Shown here one piece after another: positions 54,568-64,000 of a DNA stretch of 64,000 bases. The position numbers and the translations under genes were made by a program. Numbering within the stretch: position 1 is the first letter of the stretch; each line of letters starts with the position of its first letter. Below the pieces are notes generated by a model that was not told the DNA's origin, ran no database searches, and worked only from the letters and a program-made list of their open reading frames with translations. Location: positions 51,197,478 through 51,261,477 of the forward strand of contig NC_090177.1 of the NCBI RefSeq assembly GCF_024679245.1, in the 5' to 3' direction. Source of the DNA: Pseudorasbora parva. Its lineage: Eukaryota > Chordata > Actinopteri > Cypriniformes > Gobionidae.

Positions 54568-54941
54568 TGTAACAAAGTTCTTAATGTGAGGAAGGAAGAG
54601 GACACGGGGGTCGGCTGGACGGTTGATGTTCTTTTATTTCTTAACTCAATATTCAAAAGCACACTTAGAAGTGTGGAGATTCTTTCCAACTCCAAACACT
54701 CGCGATCACTTCCGGGTCGGCACTTCCGGCTTCCGGTTTCTCAGTCTGTGTTTCAGCATCAACCGTCCGTCTCTCTCTCTCCCTGGTCTCTGGTTCCGCT
54801 GAGGTTTTATACCCTCTCCGCGCTCATTACTGGAACAAGAGACAGGTGTTATTAATCTGCGTCCAACCCACTCACTTACCGCTCGTCCAGCGGCTCTCTC
54901 TCCCGCTGCAGACCTCGCTGAACCACGCCCCCCTTGCGACA
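54568..54941 (-). repeat. gypsy-2 5' LTR
   Basis: 374 bp, starting TGTAACAAAG and ending GCGACA; pairs with 43014-43387. Confidence 0.95.
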
Positions 54942-55325
54942 CATTTGCTTCTCTTTTTATTATTTTTTTTACTTTTTATTCATCAAAGTTTTATAAAAAA
55001 GTATCACAGGTTATGAACAAATATTAAGCAGCAGAACTGTTTCCAACTTTGAAAATGAATCCTCATATGAGAATGATTTCTGAAGGATCATGTGACACTG
55101 AAGACTGGTGGAATGATGATAAATTCAGCTGTGCGTCACAGAAACAAAATGATAATTTAAAGCATAATAAATTGAAAACCAATTATTTTAAATTGTAATA
55201 ATATATCACAATATTACATTTGTTTCTGTATTTTTGATCAAATAAATGCAGGCTTGATGAGCAGAAGAAACTTCTTTCAAAAACATTGCAAATAGTAATG
55301 TGTCCAAACTTTTGGCCTGAACACA

Positions 55326-55461
55326 TATACATACATTATATATATATGAGCATGCTCTGTAGAGTCCTCCAACTAAATTTTTCTTACGAATTATTATTCT
55401 GCTTACCCTATTCAATTATTTAAAACATTGTTACAAAACTACTATGTTAAAGCAAACTCAC
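55326..55461. other. Short AT-rich spacer
   Basis: TA-rich sequence at the edge of the foldback element, then unassigned sequence leading to the candidate exon C. Confidence 0.4.
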
Positions 55462-56115
55462 CACATATCTTATGGAGATGGGTCTTCTTGAAGGCAACCT
55501 TCACACTTCTTCCTCTGCGGCTCATTATGGCCATCATTTTATTTGTCATAGTTCTACACTGGTAAAACATTTACAGTACAATATTATATTCCCATCAAGT
55601 TCATTATGAAAATCTATCAGGGCGAGCAAGTGGGTTTGTGGAGGACTATAAACTAACGCAAAAAGGAAAAAAAGTTACTTACGCAGCCATTGACTTAATC
55701 AATGCCTCCCAACCTCTTCAGATGTTTACTCTGAAAAGGAGCAACAAGAAATAAAAAAATATAACCAGAAAAGGTGGACAGTAGAGTCAAACATAAGTTT
55801 ATACATTTATAACATACTTATATTAACAACGCAAATGTGGCAAGATATAATAAATAATAATAATGTGTGTGATATTCTTACCTTTCATAATATTGAGGCT
55901 GCCTTGCCAAACCAGCGATGCACAAACATCCAGTAGTCTCTACTGATCCTAGGCAGTTTAATAAAGAACAGGGCACAGTTCGTATGAAAAATTGGTAACG
56001 TGAAAGCTGTCATGCGGACAGAGCGCACCGGTACCACACCATACCTGGATGAGGTCCACATTCCACGAGTAGGAATCATAGACCGCAAAAAAAGGAATAT
56101 AGTGCGGCCCCTTTA
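55462..56115 (-). other. Candidate three-exon 5' part of an unidentified gene
   Basis: Three minus-strand blocks have well-formed splice sites. Exon A ends at 55882 (ATGAAAG followed by GTAAGAATAT). Exon B, 55683-55730, follows CTCCTTTTCAG and ends before GTAAGTAAC. Exon C, 55462-55558, follows TGTTTTACCAG and ends before GTGAGTTTGC. A and B have stops in all frames when joined, so they would be leader. The first ATG of exon C opens a basic frame (core MSRRGRSVKVAFKK) that runs to the donor; later exons would have to lie beyond the foldback element. A G+C-rich promoter-like stretch with a GGGCGGGGCGG box lies upstream (56342-56353). The product is not recognised. Chance splice-like sites cannot be excluded. 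Confidence 0.38.
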
Positions 56116-56119
56116 AGAG

Positions 56120-56400
56120 ATGCGTGTTCCTTTCGGTATTTGTGTGTGTGCGCCAAACTGTGTGAGAAACACAGTTGGACGTGGGGCGTTCAGAAAAGTA
56201 GCCTGCGTATTCGTTTTAGCCGATTGTAGTGTATTTAGTTCAATAAAACACATGCACTCGAACTACTGAAAGAACTACCGGATGTCCCGCGTCAGTTTAC
56301 CGAAGTCGGGTGACAAAATGTGGAAGAGCGACGGTTTAAAAGTGGGCGGGGCGGAATAAGGTGAATTGGCCTTTGTGTGATGGTCAGCCGCCGTCCTCCA
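56120..56400. promoter_or_regulatory. Possible CpG-containing promoter region
   Basis: Richer in CG dinucleotides than its surroundings, with a GC box GTGGGCGGGGCGG at 56342-56353. It lies directly upstream (minus strand) of candidate exon A. No TATA box was identified. Confidence 0.3.
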
Positions 56401-56418
56401 ATCAAGCCATACATCTTG

Positions 56419-56452
56419 TATTCGTGTGTGTGTGTGTGTCCATATGTGTGTC

Positions 56453-56511
<59 letters not shown>

Positions 56512-56575
56512 TGAATTTTAAGTGGTCTGTTAATTTTTTTCCAGAGCTGTGTAGGATATATATATATATATATAT
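56419..56575. repeat. TG/TA microsatellite cluster
   Basis: TG runs at about 56421-56438 and 56474-56505, and TA runs at about 56455-56473 and 56557-56575, separated by short unique pieces. Confidence 0.95.
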
Positions 56576-56599
56576 TGTTCTTGTTATGCACACCCCTTC

Positions 56600-57806
56600 A
56601 AGTAAAGTGTTACCGTTTACTCTTCTGGTCAGTCAGAACTTCACCATTCGCTGATTTCACTGCTGTAATATTAGCAAATGTTTCGCTATTACAAAGTATT
56701 AAAGCCAACAGATGGCTAGGTCTGCTAGCTTGAAAATAATAGTTTTCTCTGGATCTTTGAATAAGAAATTCAGCTTTGTATCTATATAATAAATTAAGTT
56801 CTTTCCTAACAGTTTCAATTTTGGCTGCAGTACTATCAGAAAAAAAGAGTTGGTTTGCCGGTTCTAGTGATCGGAGTTCAGATTCTAAGTCATAGATTTT
56901 CTTACAGTAAGTTTTTGGCGAAAAAGAAGCATATGAAATCGAGAAATTCCTTATAAAACCTTTTGTCGCCTCCCACAGTATTCGTGGGTCATCTACCGAG
57001 CCTTTGTTGATGTCAATAAATTCACAATATGTAGACCTGAATTGATCACAAAAGAACTCATCTTTTAATAGATTTGTATTAAATGCCACCGGGGGCTCGT
57101 GGAGGTCTCTGGGTAATTGAAAGCTTTAAAACATTGCTACTATGGTCTGAGAGAGAGAGGGGAGAAATGTCGACTTCAAGTATCATTGAAGTCAATGAAG
57201 AGGAAACAAAAATGTAGTCGATCCGTGAATATGATTTGTGTCTGGCTGAGAAAAATGTATTCGATTTTTGGGAAGGGTTAAATAACCGCCATGCATCTAC
57301 TAATGAAAAAGAGACTATACATTGGTTGAGTTGTTCAGGAGAAGCAGTCTGGGAATAAGAACAATTGTTACCAGATCTATCAATTACAGCGTTCATATCT
57401 GCACCCATTACTATCTCAAAGTCTGTTAGATCAGTGAGATAGGTGAATAATTCTGGAAAAAAAGTTGGATCTGGACTACATGGTGCATAAACTGAGAGAA
57501 AAGCTATTTCTTATTATCAACCACTGTTTTTATACAAGTTATTCTTCCAGCAATGTCACAAATTTTGTCTAGAATGGAGATGTTAAAATTTCTTCTAACA
57601 ATTATTAATACACCTTTAGTTTTATTTTCAGTCGCAGTAAAAGAGACCACCTCATAATATTTATTGTTGCATCTATGAACATCCTCCTTCTGCAAATGAG
57701 ATTCCTGGATTAAAGCAATGTCTGCCTTTCTTCGACGCAAATCTAAACAACTTAATGGGGGCCATTTAAACCATTTACATTACAACTTAGTAAATTCAAC
57801 TCAGTC
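56600..57806 (-). pseudogene. L1-type LINE ORF2: endonuclease and linker, RT missing
   Basis: The minus strand starts near 57806 with ELNLLSCNVNGLN, then shifts frame and continues with DIALIQESHLQKEDVHR and KGVLIIVRRN (57740-57504). It goes on with MGADMNAVIDRSG, SRIDYIFVSSSL and LSDHSSNVL (57408-57079) and the linker (57089-56610, with LRSLEPANQLFFSD and IQRSRENYYFQASRPS). This is a typical L1-clade endonuclease followed by the pre-RT linker. Coding sequence stops at the microsatellite near 56600, so no RT core remains. Several frame breaks. Confidence 0.85.
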
Positions 57807-57839
57807 ATAAGTATCCAGCAGAAAAGTGAGCTGCACAAA

Positions 57840-58299
57840 TGAGACAAAGTAAAACTACCGCAAGTGAATTATCTTGAGTCTACCTTTAACCCATCCCACA
57901 CCCCCCGAAAAACCCTTTAACTTAAAGAAAACCCACCCTATAGAACTGTTACAGACTGGAGTAAGAACAAACCCCAGTCTGTCGACCTCCCCTGTCATTA
58001 TACGTGACAGCAACATGACAGCCTGTACAACATTAGTACACCGCTGTTAGCTCTAGTGGAAGAGGACAGAATAACTTTGAATTGGAATTTGAAACAGTAA
58101 TTAAGTGGGGTAAAACAAATAAGAAGAAAACAAAAATGAAAAAATGGAAGAGAAAAAAAAAGATGTATACTCTCTGTAAAGAGGAAGTAGACGTAATTAC
58201 GTCATGTGTTTTGAAACCTGTATTTTAGTAATATCTTGGAATTGTCTCCTACCTTCCAAGAGAGAGAGGGAATCACATGCCAAGTTATTTTTGGAGTAT
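57840..58299. other. Probable L1 inter-ORF/leader remnant
   Basis: No gene. A/C-rich then A-rich sequence between the L1 ORF2 start and the Harbinger-like insertion; by position it is part of the L1 between ORF1 and ORF2. Confidence 0.4.
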
Positions 58300-58302
58300 T
58301 AA

Positions 58303-58970
58303 AGCCCTGTCCATACGAACACGGGTATTTTTCTACGTGGTTTGGCTGTGTGTCCACACGCAAACGCTGTATCCGGTTACTGAAAACTGACTTTTTTGAA
58401 AACTCCGGCCAGGGTGAAGATTTTTAGAAAGTCCGGTTACAGTGTTGTCATGTAGATGGTGATTCCGGAGATTTCGGCTTTTTATGTCGAAGTGCGCGCC
58501 GTTCTCTTCTTTGTTTGACGTCAGATTTTTCCACGTTATCTCCTTTTGATTCACGTAAGTCAAGTCTATACGGTGGACTCCACTAACAGCGCTTATCACA
58601 TGTATAGCCTACAGGTACATGTTCAGTTATTTCATTGTATTGCAGAACAAAGGCACCAGAATACAATAATATAAAATTTTTACCGTCCACTTCGGCCCTG
58701 CACCTCTGTACAGTTACTGTCACTGAGTCCAAAGCAAAGGAACTTGTAGAAGGGTTTCACTTGAGCCCATGGCATCCCTCAGTCAGTGCAATGTGCATCG
58801 GCGCCGTGGATGGGATCCATGTGGAAATCAGGCAGCCAATCATAGCGTAGTTTTCCGTTCTCATGTGGACACATATTTTTTAACCGTGCTCGTGTGGATG
58901 CGATTGTTTTTTTAAAATGGAGGAGGAAAAACTCCGTAATAATAATACCCGTGTACGTGTGGACTAGGCC
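58303..58970. mobile_element. PIF/Harbinger-type element with transposase scrap
   Basis: Ends AGCCCTGTCCATACGAACAC and, inverted, GTGTACGTGTGGACTAGGCC, flanked by TAA (58300-58302 and 58971-58973), the 3-bp target of Harbinger. At 58720-58850 the plus strand reads KAKELVEGFHL...MCIGAVDGIHVEI, which resembles the first catalytic Asp region (GAxDG.H) of the Harbinger DDE transposase. The rest of the gene is absent, so it is a deletion derivative. Confidence 0.8.
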
Positions 58971-58973
58971 TAA

Positions 58974-59240
58974 GTCAGGATTCAAGTCACTCAGTATCAA
59001 TAATCCCTTCTTGCAGGGGCATAGCCATCTTTTCAGAAGGGAGGGGGACAGATATGTTGTAATATATTTGATATAATATAATTTATTTCATCTTTTGCTT
59101 TAATTCGGTAATATATCAAACACACTGCTCAACAATAACCACTAATATCTATATTTATTTTCTCCTATACTTTATGCCAATTTTATGATTGGTTTATCAA
59201 GCCTACTACAATCACTTGTGCATTAATTCTCCATAGATTT
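58974..59240. other. Unassigned AT-rich sequence, possible transposon end
   Basis: Contains CAGGGGCATAGCCATC at 59015, which looks like a hAT-type terminus, but I could not find its partner. No gene. Confidence 0.3.
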
Positions 59241-59650
59241 TATGCCATGTAAATCTAAAAAAAAAAAAAAAAATTATAGTAAAAAAAAGATTGAAATATT
59301 ATTCTGATGTTAATCAGCTGTTCTCTATGTGAATATATAGTAAAGTGTGACTTATTCCTGTGATCAAAGCTGAATTTATCATCATTACTCCAGTCTTCAG
59401 AGTCACATGATCCTTCACTAATCATTCTCAGATGAGGATCTGATGATCAACACACACTTATGATTAGTATCAGTGTTGAAAACAGTTGTGCTGCTCATGG
59501 GGCTGCTTCATTTTTGTGGAAACCACCATACCATTCAAACATTTGTGGTAAATTAAAAAAGAGAGAAATTAATACTTTTATTGATCAGACATGCAGTCTG
59601 CATGATCACAAGTGATATTTTTAATAGCCATTTACAAATTACAAAAGATT

Positions 59651-60408
59651 ACCCTGGATGCCAGCCGAACTCAGCCCTGCCCACAAAATCTTTAGGTCGG
59701 GCAATTCGGTCTGGCATCGAGTAATTATCCCCGAACAGAAACTGTTCTGACCAATGAAATCATCAAGGGTGGGCTTTAGACGATGACGGACAGATGATCA
59801 ACAGTAACGTAATCATCACGACATCAAACGGGCTTGGATTATATTTGTTTGAATCCTACACGGAGAGCTTGTTTGTATCTGCATCACCTTCACTATTTCT
59901 CTCAGAAATGATGATCATGTTGGGTAAGTGCTCTGTGTATCATTAAATTATCTTAATTTTTTACAACACCGGCAAAGATTGTTAATTCCAGCGCACGTGC
60001 AGGCAGGGTTGCCAAGTTTTTACAACAAAACCCGCCAACTACTAGCCCTAAACAATAGCTTCTCGGGGGTTCTCCGGGGGGAAAATGGTGTTTGGGGGTA
60101 AAATGTGTGTTATTTTGGCAAGGTTGCTGCTAAAATTCACACTCATGGGTCTCTATATCACATAATAGTCGCTTCAACCCGCGGACATAGAAAACAACCG
60201 CGGAAAAAAACGCGGACTTGGCAACACCGTGCAGTTGAGCTCTGTCTGTTGACATTTGACAATGTGTCGCGTCGTTGCTCTGATTGGTTGTAGGTCTATC
60301 CAATTGAGGTCTTTCTTGGTTGGGTTGAAACACGCCTCATAATCACAGCCCAATGGAGCATCAGACTCATATTCTGACTAGAATTGAGTATGACCACATC
60401 AGGCTAAC
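59651..60408. mobile_element. hAT-like MITE (758 bp)
   Basis: Flanked by AAAAGATT (59643-59650) and AAAAGATA (60409-60416). Left end ACCCTGGATGCCAG, right end CATCAGGCTAAC, weak inverse similarity. Contains the 224-bp element at 60004-60227. Confidence 0.62.
60004..60227. mobile_element. Short hAT-like MITE (224 bp), innermost
   Basis: Ends CAGGGTTGCCAAGT and ACTTGGCAACAC are inverted repeats. Flanks CGTGCAGG (59996-60003) and CGTGCAGT (60228-60235) differ at one base. No coding capacity. Confidence 0.78.
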
Positions 60409-60790
60409 AAAAGATAATAATTTATTTAATAAGTGCAAATAAATGCTGTGCATTGAACTTTCTATTCATCAAAGTATCCTAAAAAATAAAATGTATCGTG
60501 GTTTCCACAACTGTTTTCAACACAGATAATAATCATAAATGTTTCTTGATTATAAAATCCTCATATGAGAATGATTAGTGAAGGATCACTGAAGACACTG
60601 AAGACTGGAGTAATGATGATAAATTCAGCTTTGATCACAGGAATAAATAAATTACACTAGGCCTACTATATATTCACATAGAAAAAGCAGTTTTTAATTT
60701 GTAATAATATTTCACAATTACTGTTTTAACTGTATTTTTGATTAAATAAATGCAGCCTTGGTGAGCAGAAGATACTAAACATTAAAAAGG

Positions 60791-61119
60791 CTGTCAGTTA
60801 GCACTGAATTATTCATATGATATACTTTATTGTCAATAAATAGCCTACACTGAGATGGCTTGAAAAACACACATAAAGCATATATGTGGTCGTCACGTTT
60901 CATATCTCATAATGTTACAGGGTATTACTTCTACGAATCCGCTTTTCCACTTTCTGTGAGAGTGCCCTCCTCATATTTAGATATGAATAAAATGACAGGT
61001 CATGCATAGATTATGTTTTGTCCCTGAATTTGATGTATTCACATTGGTTTCTATGTAAATACACTTGCCCGTGGGCCGTGAACTCAAGAAGCACGCTATC
61101 AACCGTGGTTGGAGAAAGC
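60791..61119. other. Unassigned spacer
   Basis: AT-rich, with no gene or recognised repeat. Confidence 0.35.
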
Positions 61120-61123
61120 TGTC

Positions 61124-61196
61124 TTTAGTGTCCTTGTCAACGTGCCCGCCTCCCACGCAGATAATGCCGGTTCGAATCACGCTCAGAGCGAGTCGA
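61124..61196 (+). other. tRNA-like sequence (possible SINE head or tRNA pseudogene)
   Basis: Contains GCCCGCCTCCCACGCAGA, resembling a glycine tRNA anticodon arm (CCC), then GGTTCGAATC, a perfect polymerase III box B. The 5' part does not give a recognisable box A and the arms do not close a full cloverleaf by eye. I do not call it a tRNA gene. Confidence 0.3.
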
Positions 61197-61223
61197 ATAT
61201 GAGCGGTGAGACCCAGATAAAGT

Positions 61224-61266
61224 GCGGGGGATGAAAATACCTTTTATAAAAAGAAACATCCCCCGC
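61224..61266. other. Perfect 10-bp hairpin
   Basis: GCGGGGGATG (61224-61233) and CATCCCCCGC (61257-61266) are exact inverses separated by 23 bases containing TATAAA. Function unknown; it lies just beyond the end of the L1 ORF1 remnant. Confidence 0.6.
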
Positions 61267-61296
61267 GTAATTTACGCCAGTGCCTTCTTCTACAAC

Positions 61297-61641
61297 ATCC
61301 ACCCTCGGAGAATGAGATCCGGTAATCGAGAGTATAGTAGTTTAGTCTCGCTGTGTTTCATAACAACCTTCAGCGTAGCTGAATACTGAAGAAAGGTCTA
61401 CAGGCCTGCCTCTTTCATTTCCTTCCGTATAATAGAGAAGGAGCTCTGCGTCTTTGCCGTCGTGGGAGAAAAGTCGGGGAAGAAACTCAGCATTGCACCG
61501 TCATTTGATTTTACAGGACCGTGGCGTCTTGCTTCGTTCAGAATCAGATTCCTGTCATTATAGCGTAACAGCTTGAAGATAAATACTTGCGGTTTGGCGT
61601 GATCAGTTGAAGCTCTGGAATAAATTTGATGCGCACGTTTG
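61297..61641 (-). pseudogene. L1-type ORF1 C-terminal domain remnant
   Basis: The minus strand reads RAHQIYSRAS, HAKPQVFIFKLLRYNDRNLI, NEARRHGPVKSNDGAMLSFF and PDFSPTTAKTQSSFSIIRK, then a stop, then LKVVMKHSETKLL. This is the layout of the L1 ORF1p RRM/CTD (RAHR, FPDFS, LKV landmarks). It lies on the same strand as, and upstream of, the ORF2 remnant at 57806, so both belong to one L1 opened by later insertions. The upstream part is cut at 61642. Confidence 0.8.
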
Positions 61642-63043
61642 TGTAGCGAATTAGCTCTTAGGGAAATATGAATAATTATTCATAACTCATTATGATTAAT
61701 TATGAATATTTGAATAATTTAAATAGATTAACTTTATGTAGCTACATTAATATTGCAATCAATCAATCAGTTCATTTGTGAACATTTAGTATTGATTATT
61801 ACTTAATTCTAAAAAAAGGATATTTTTCATGGCTACAGAAAAAATATTCTTCCTTTGTATTTACATAAGCGCTTAGAGCGCATAACCAGATCGATCATTT
61901 AAGGGACAATTTGTTTGCAGGCAGGGAGTCAGAACCAAACATATATTGTGCACAAACTTTAATATCTATAAATCACGAACGAGACATGAAACACATACAT
62001 ACACAAAACATACATAGCAAGAGTTGAAGTGAAAGTGGTTAGAAGAACCGGGTCAGTATAGATGAAGTTTAAAGAATCCAAAACCTTGAGAGAAACCATC
62101 GGTGACTACAAGCAAGGTGACTACAAGGTTTACAGTTTTACTCACTACACAGCAATTTTTTTTGCGTACGATACTTGCATATGGCTTGAGCCGTAGAAGA
62201 CCGTCCAGGTGGAAATCGCAGGAGAAAGTTCGATGGTTTGGTCTGATGGGTTTTACCACGCAAGATTCCTTCCGTGGTGAGTGAAGGAACGACGGTGAAC
62301 TTGCAGAGTCTCTGATGGTCAAAGAAGGTCCACATGAAGTGTGGATGGCCGTGTGTGGGCCTCGGGTTTCTGGTCCCACACAGCACATGGCTCTGTGTAT
62401 GGAGGCCCTCCCTGCTTGGAGGGCCTGCATTGGTGGCCTGGCTCAAGGGCCAGCCACGATGACGTGTTGGTTCAGCCAGAGAGAGAAGAGATAGGGCATC
62501 TGAGCACCTCTCTTTTTAAGGTCTGGGAGTAGTCACACCCTCCTGGGGTAGACTTGACCAATGAGATTGTTGGGATTTCCAAGCGGGAAATTCCTCTGGA
62601 GATTTTATGGCTCTTTGTTTCAAGCTTGAATCAATGGGTCCACTGCATGAAAAGTGGGATTTTCGTCAGTAAGCTTGTCGTAAGCTTGTCGTGGAAGATC
62701 AGGTTTACGACTGTACACGGCAGTTTGCAGGCGACACCGAAAACTGCCGTGAATTGTCAGTAATTGACGTGGGCTTGCTTGGCAGTTGTCCCCCCCAAGA
62801 CCCCCCTTCCCTTAACTCCAGGGGAGGCTTTAACATGTAAATGAACATGCTGTGAGCTATACAAATGCAAATCAGGGTAGCAGGAGTTTTAACCCATGTG
62901 ACATTTTTCTAAAAGGTATTAACTTCCTTCTAAGAAAATCTCTTAGATAGATCAGGCTCAGTATAGCCTAATTGTAAAATCTTAAATTTAAGCTTGAATT
63001 TATATATTTAATGAAAGTATTCTAGATTATTTATTGTGTGTCA
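61642..63043. mobile_element. Possible solo LTR (1.4 kb) in L1 ORF1
   Basis: Begins TGTAGCGAATTAGC, ends GTGTGTCA, and is flanked by TTTG on both sides (61638-61641 and 63044-63047). It interrupts the L1 ORF1 frame. No coding frame of note. A 4-bp duplication with TG...CA ends fits an LTR, but such short matches can arise by chance; a different repeat type is possible. Confidence 0.38.
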
Positions 63044-63047
63044 TTTG

Positions 63048-63216
63048 CAATCAGTCCCCGTGAATTCAGTGCGACTCGCAATTTTGACCAATCACCGCAA
63101 CTTTTACCAATCATTGCGGTCTCCTGCTAATAAGCGGCGTCATACATCAGCAAACTTTATATATCATATATCATTGCCTGTCAAAATTAACGTGTTAACG
63201 CAAATTAATTTTAACG

Positions 63217-63218
<2 letters not shown>
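63048..63218. other. Unassigned spacer before TA run
   Basis: No gene recognised. AATTAACG/GTTAACG motifs next to the TA run may be the edge of another DNA element. Confidence 0.3.
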
Positions 63219-63221
<3 letters not shown>

Positions 63222-63291
<70 letters not shown>

Positions 63292-63302
63292 GTATATATA
63301 TA

Positions 63303-63387
<85 letters not shown>
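63222..63387. repeat. (TA)n microsatellite with TG insert
   Basis: About 165 bp of TA repeats interrupted by GTATGTGTGTGTGTG near 63275-63310. Long Tyr-Ile reading frames on both strands are artefacts of the repeat. Confidence 0.97.
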
Positions 63388-63393
<6 letters not shown>

Positions 63394-64000
63394 GGGTTGA
63401 CATTGACTTTTTTGCTCACCGGCCACCGTGGCTAGTGGTTTTCCAAAGTTACTAGCCACTCAGCATTTTCACTGGCCACAATTTTACTGTTTGGAAATGA
63501 CATTGTATATGTTTAAAGTTAACTTTGGCATGTATAAATTACTTGATTTTGAATCATTTTACTTTATTTAGAAGATTTAAAACCCTTTCAAACTTTCAAA
63601 TGCAGAATGACCCCCCAAATCTTGTATATCAGCTGGGATGTGCAGGTGGGCAAGGGGTGGGCAATATAATAGATTATAATAGAATATAATAGGCTAATAT
63701 GAGAACGGTAATATGACAGGCTATGAGTTATTTTAGTTAGGATATATATATAATTTAAAAAATACCCTAAGCAAATTACAAAAACAATAGTTATTAAAAA
63801 TAAAATAAAAATTCCGATACTAATACGACACAATGTAATTTATTGAATGTAATTGTCATTGGATACGACTTTCATCGAAAAGAATGTAACAAAATGTGCG
63901 CGTGGTCTGTGTTGTGAAATGAAACCACATTAAAAATTCCCTTAAACTGCGTTTGAAACATACAGCAAAGCAGCGACAGAGGAAAACACAGAGCCTGATA
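63394..64000. other. Unclassified repeat, cut by window end
   Basis: Starts CAGGGGTTGACATTGAC, which looks like a hAT-type terminus, and contains inverted short motifs (GGCCACCGTGGC, CTAGCCACT). The other end would lie outside the window. No gene seen. Confidence 0.35.

Larger units (their letters stand above)
43014..54941 (-). mobile_element. Second Gmr1-like Ty3/gypsy retrotransposon (gypsy-2)
   Basis: Two 374-bp LTRs (starting TGTAACAAAG, ending CACA or GACA) are flanked by a perfect 5-bp duplication CATTT (43009-43013 and 54942-54946). On the minus strand: LTR, tRNA-Phe-type PBS, Gag with knuckle and protease, [LTR-element insertion], integrase C-terminus, RT, RNase H, polypurine tract, LTR. 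As in gypsy-1, integrase lies upstream of RT. The integrase zinc and catalytic domains are missing at the junction with the inserted element. Confidence 0.93.
41331..55325. mobile_element. Long inverted-repeat (foldback) element, split by nested insertions
   Basis: Left arm AAAAGTTTGGACACATTACT (41331) is mirrored by AGTAATGTGTCCAAACTTTT on the right (about 55294-55313). The arms, 41331-41713 and 54947-55320, are inverted copies of a teleost repeat recognisable by CTCATCAAGCCTGCATTTAT and CACATGATCCTTCAG. The central part is 42892-43013. The arms abut TA-rich sequence, compatible with a TA-targeting, Tc1-like non-autonomous element. Interrupted by a hAT MITE and gypsy-2, each with target duplications. 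Confidence 0.75.
59241..60790. mobile_element. Second foldback element, split by hAT MITEs
   Basis: Two inverted arms of the same teleost repeat as at 41331. The left arm (about 59260-59570) contains CACATGATCCTTCACTAATC and GGAAACCACCATACC; the right arm (about 60480-60790) contains its inverse and ends GCAGCCTTGGTGAGCAGAAG. The centre holds a hAT MITE at 59651-60408. Outer ends are not precisely defined. Confidence 0.7.

Noticed and set aside
61124..61196. Functional tRNA-Gly gene
   Set aside because: Box B is good, but box A and the paired arms could not be formed; more likely a tRNA-derived repeat.
62053..62446. Two minus-strand frames of 102-125 codons
   Set aside because: Overlap each other in different frames, no recognisable domain, inside a probable repeat.
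63036..63459. Tyr-Ile repeat proteins
   Set aside because: Artefacts of the TA/TG microsatellite at 63222-63387.

Overview
The window looks like repeat-rich, largely intergenic and intronic DNA from a ray-finned fish, most likely a cyprinid (zebrafish/carp relatives). The reasons are the repeat families: palindromic elements with the ends AGGGTTAGTTCACCC, many short hAT elements with 8-bp target duplications, fish L2-, Rex1- and L1-type LINEs, Gmr1-like Ty3/gypsy elements and a Tc1 element. These are read by eye, with family names from memory. Almost every long reading frame belongs to a mobile element or to a tandem array whose unit is a multiple of 3.

Layout. 1-7.3 kb: an L2-type LINE (ORF1 tail, endonuclease, reverse transcriptase, 3' tail) flanked on both sides by a 30-bp minisatellite. 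7.3-9.1 kb: an RT scrap and two TTAA-flanked palindromic elements. 9.43-10.21 kb (minus): an intact 259-aa seven-helix receptor-like ORF, the best host-gene candidate, with a good splice acceptor just upstream. 10.4-25.7 kb: a four-level nest, in which a TTAA element carrying a 34-bp minisatellite was hit by a hAT element (TSD GTCTTTAG), then a Gmr1-like gypsy element (TSD AACAC), then a Rex1-like LINE inside one LTR. A candidate noncoding first exon of the receptor lies beyond the nest at 26.2 kb, so the nest may be intronic. 25.8-29.4 kb: further MITEs. 29.5-36.8 kb: about 99 copies of a 74-bp repeat with a 3,257-bp internal duplication. 36.8-39.6 kb: a LINE interrupted by two nested hAT elements. 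39.6-41.2 kb: a Tc1 element with an intact DD34E transposase. 41.3-55.3 kb: a second nest, in which a foldback element contains a hAT MITE and a second Gmr1-like gypsy element, itself interrupted by a large LTR element with about 99% identical LTRs but no coding capacity. 55.4-56.4 kb: a possible small spliced host gene on the minus strand. 56.6-63.0 kb: an L1 LINE split into ORF2 and ORF1 pieces by Harbinger, hAT and foldback insertions. 63.2-64 kb: a TA microsatellite and an unclassified repeat.

There is no operon-like organisation. The coherent story is insertion order: target-site duplications and LTR/TIR pairing allow most elements to be dated relative to each other. The most unusual items are the two gypsy elements with integrase upstream of RT, the non-coding LTR element with nearly identical LTRs, the ~280-bp segment it shares with the L2 3' region, and the 74-bp array with a CRE-like octamer in most units. 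No CRISPR array, rRNA or confident tRNA gene was seen.
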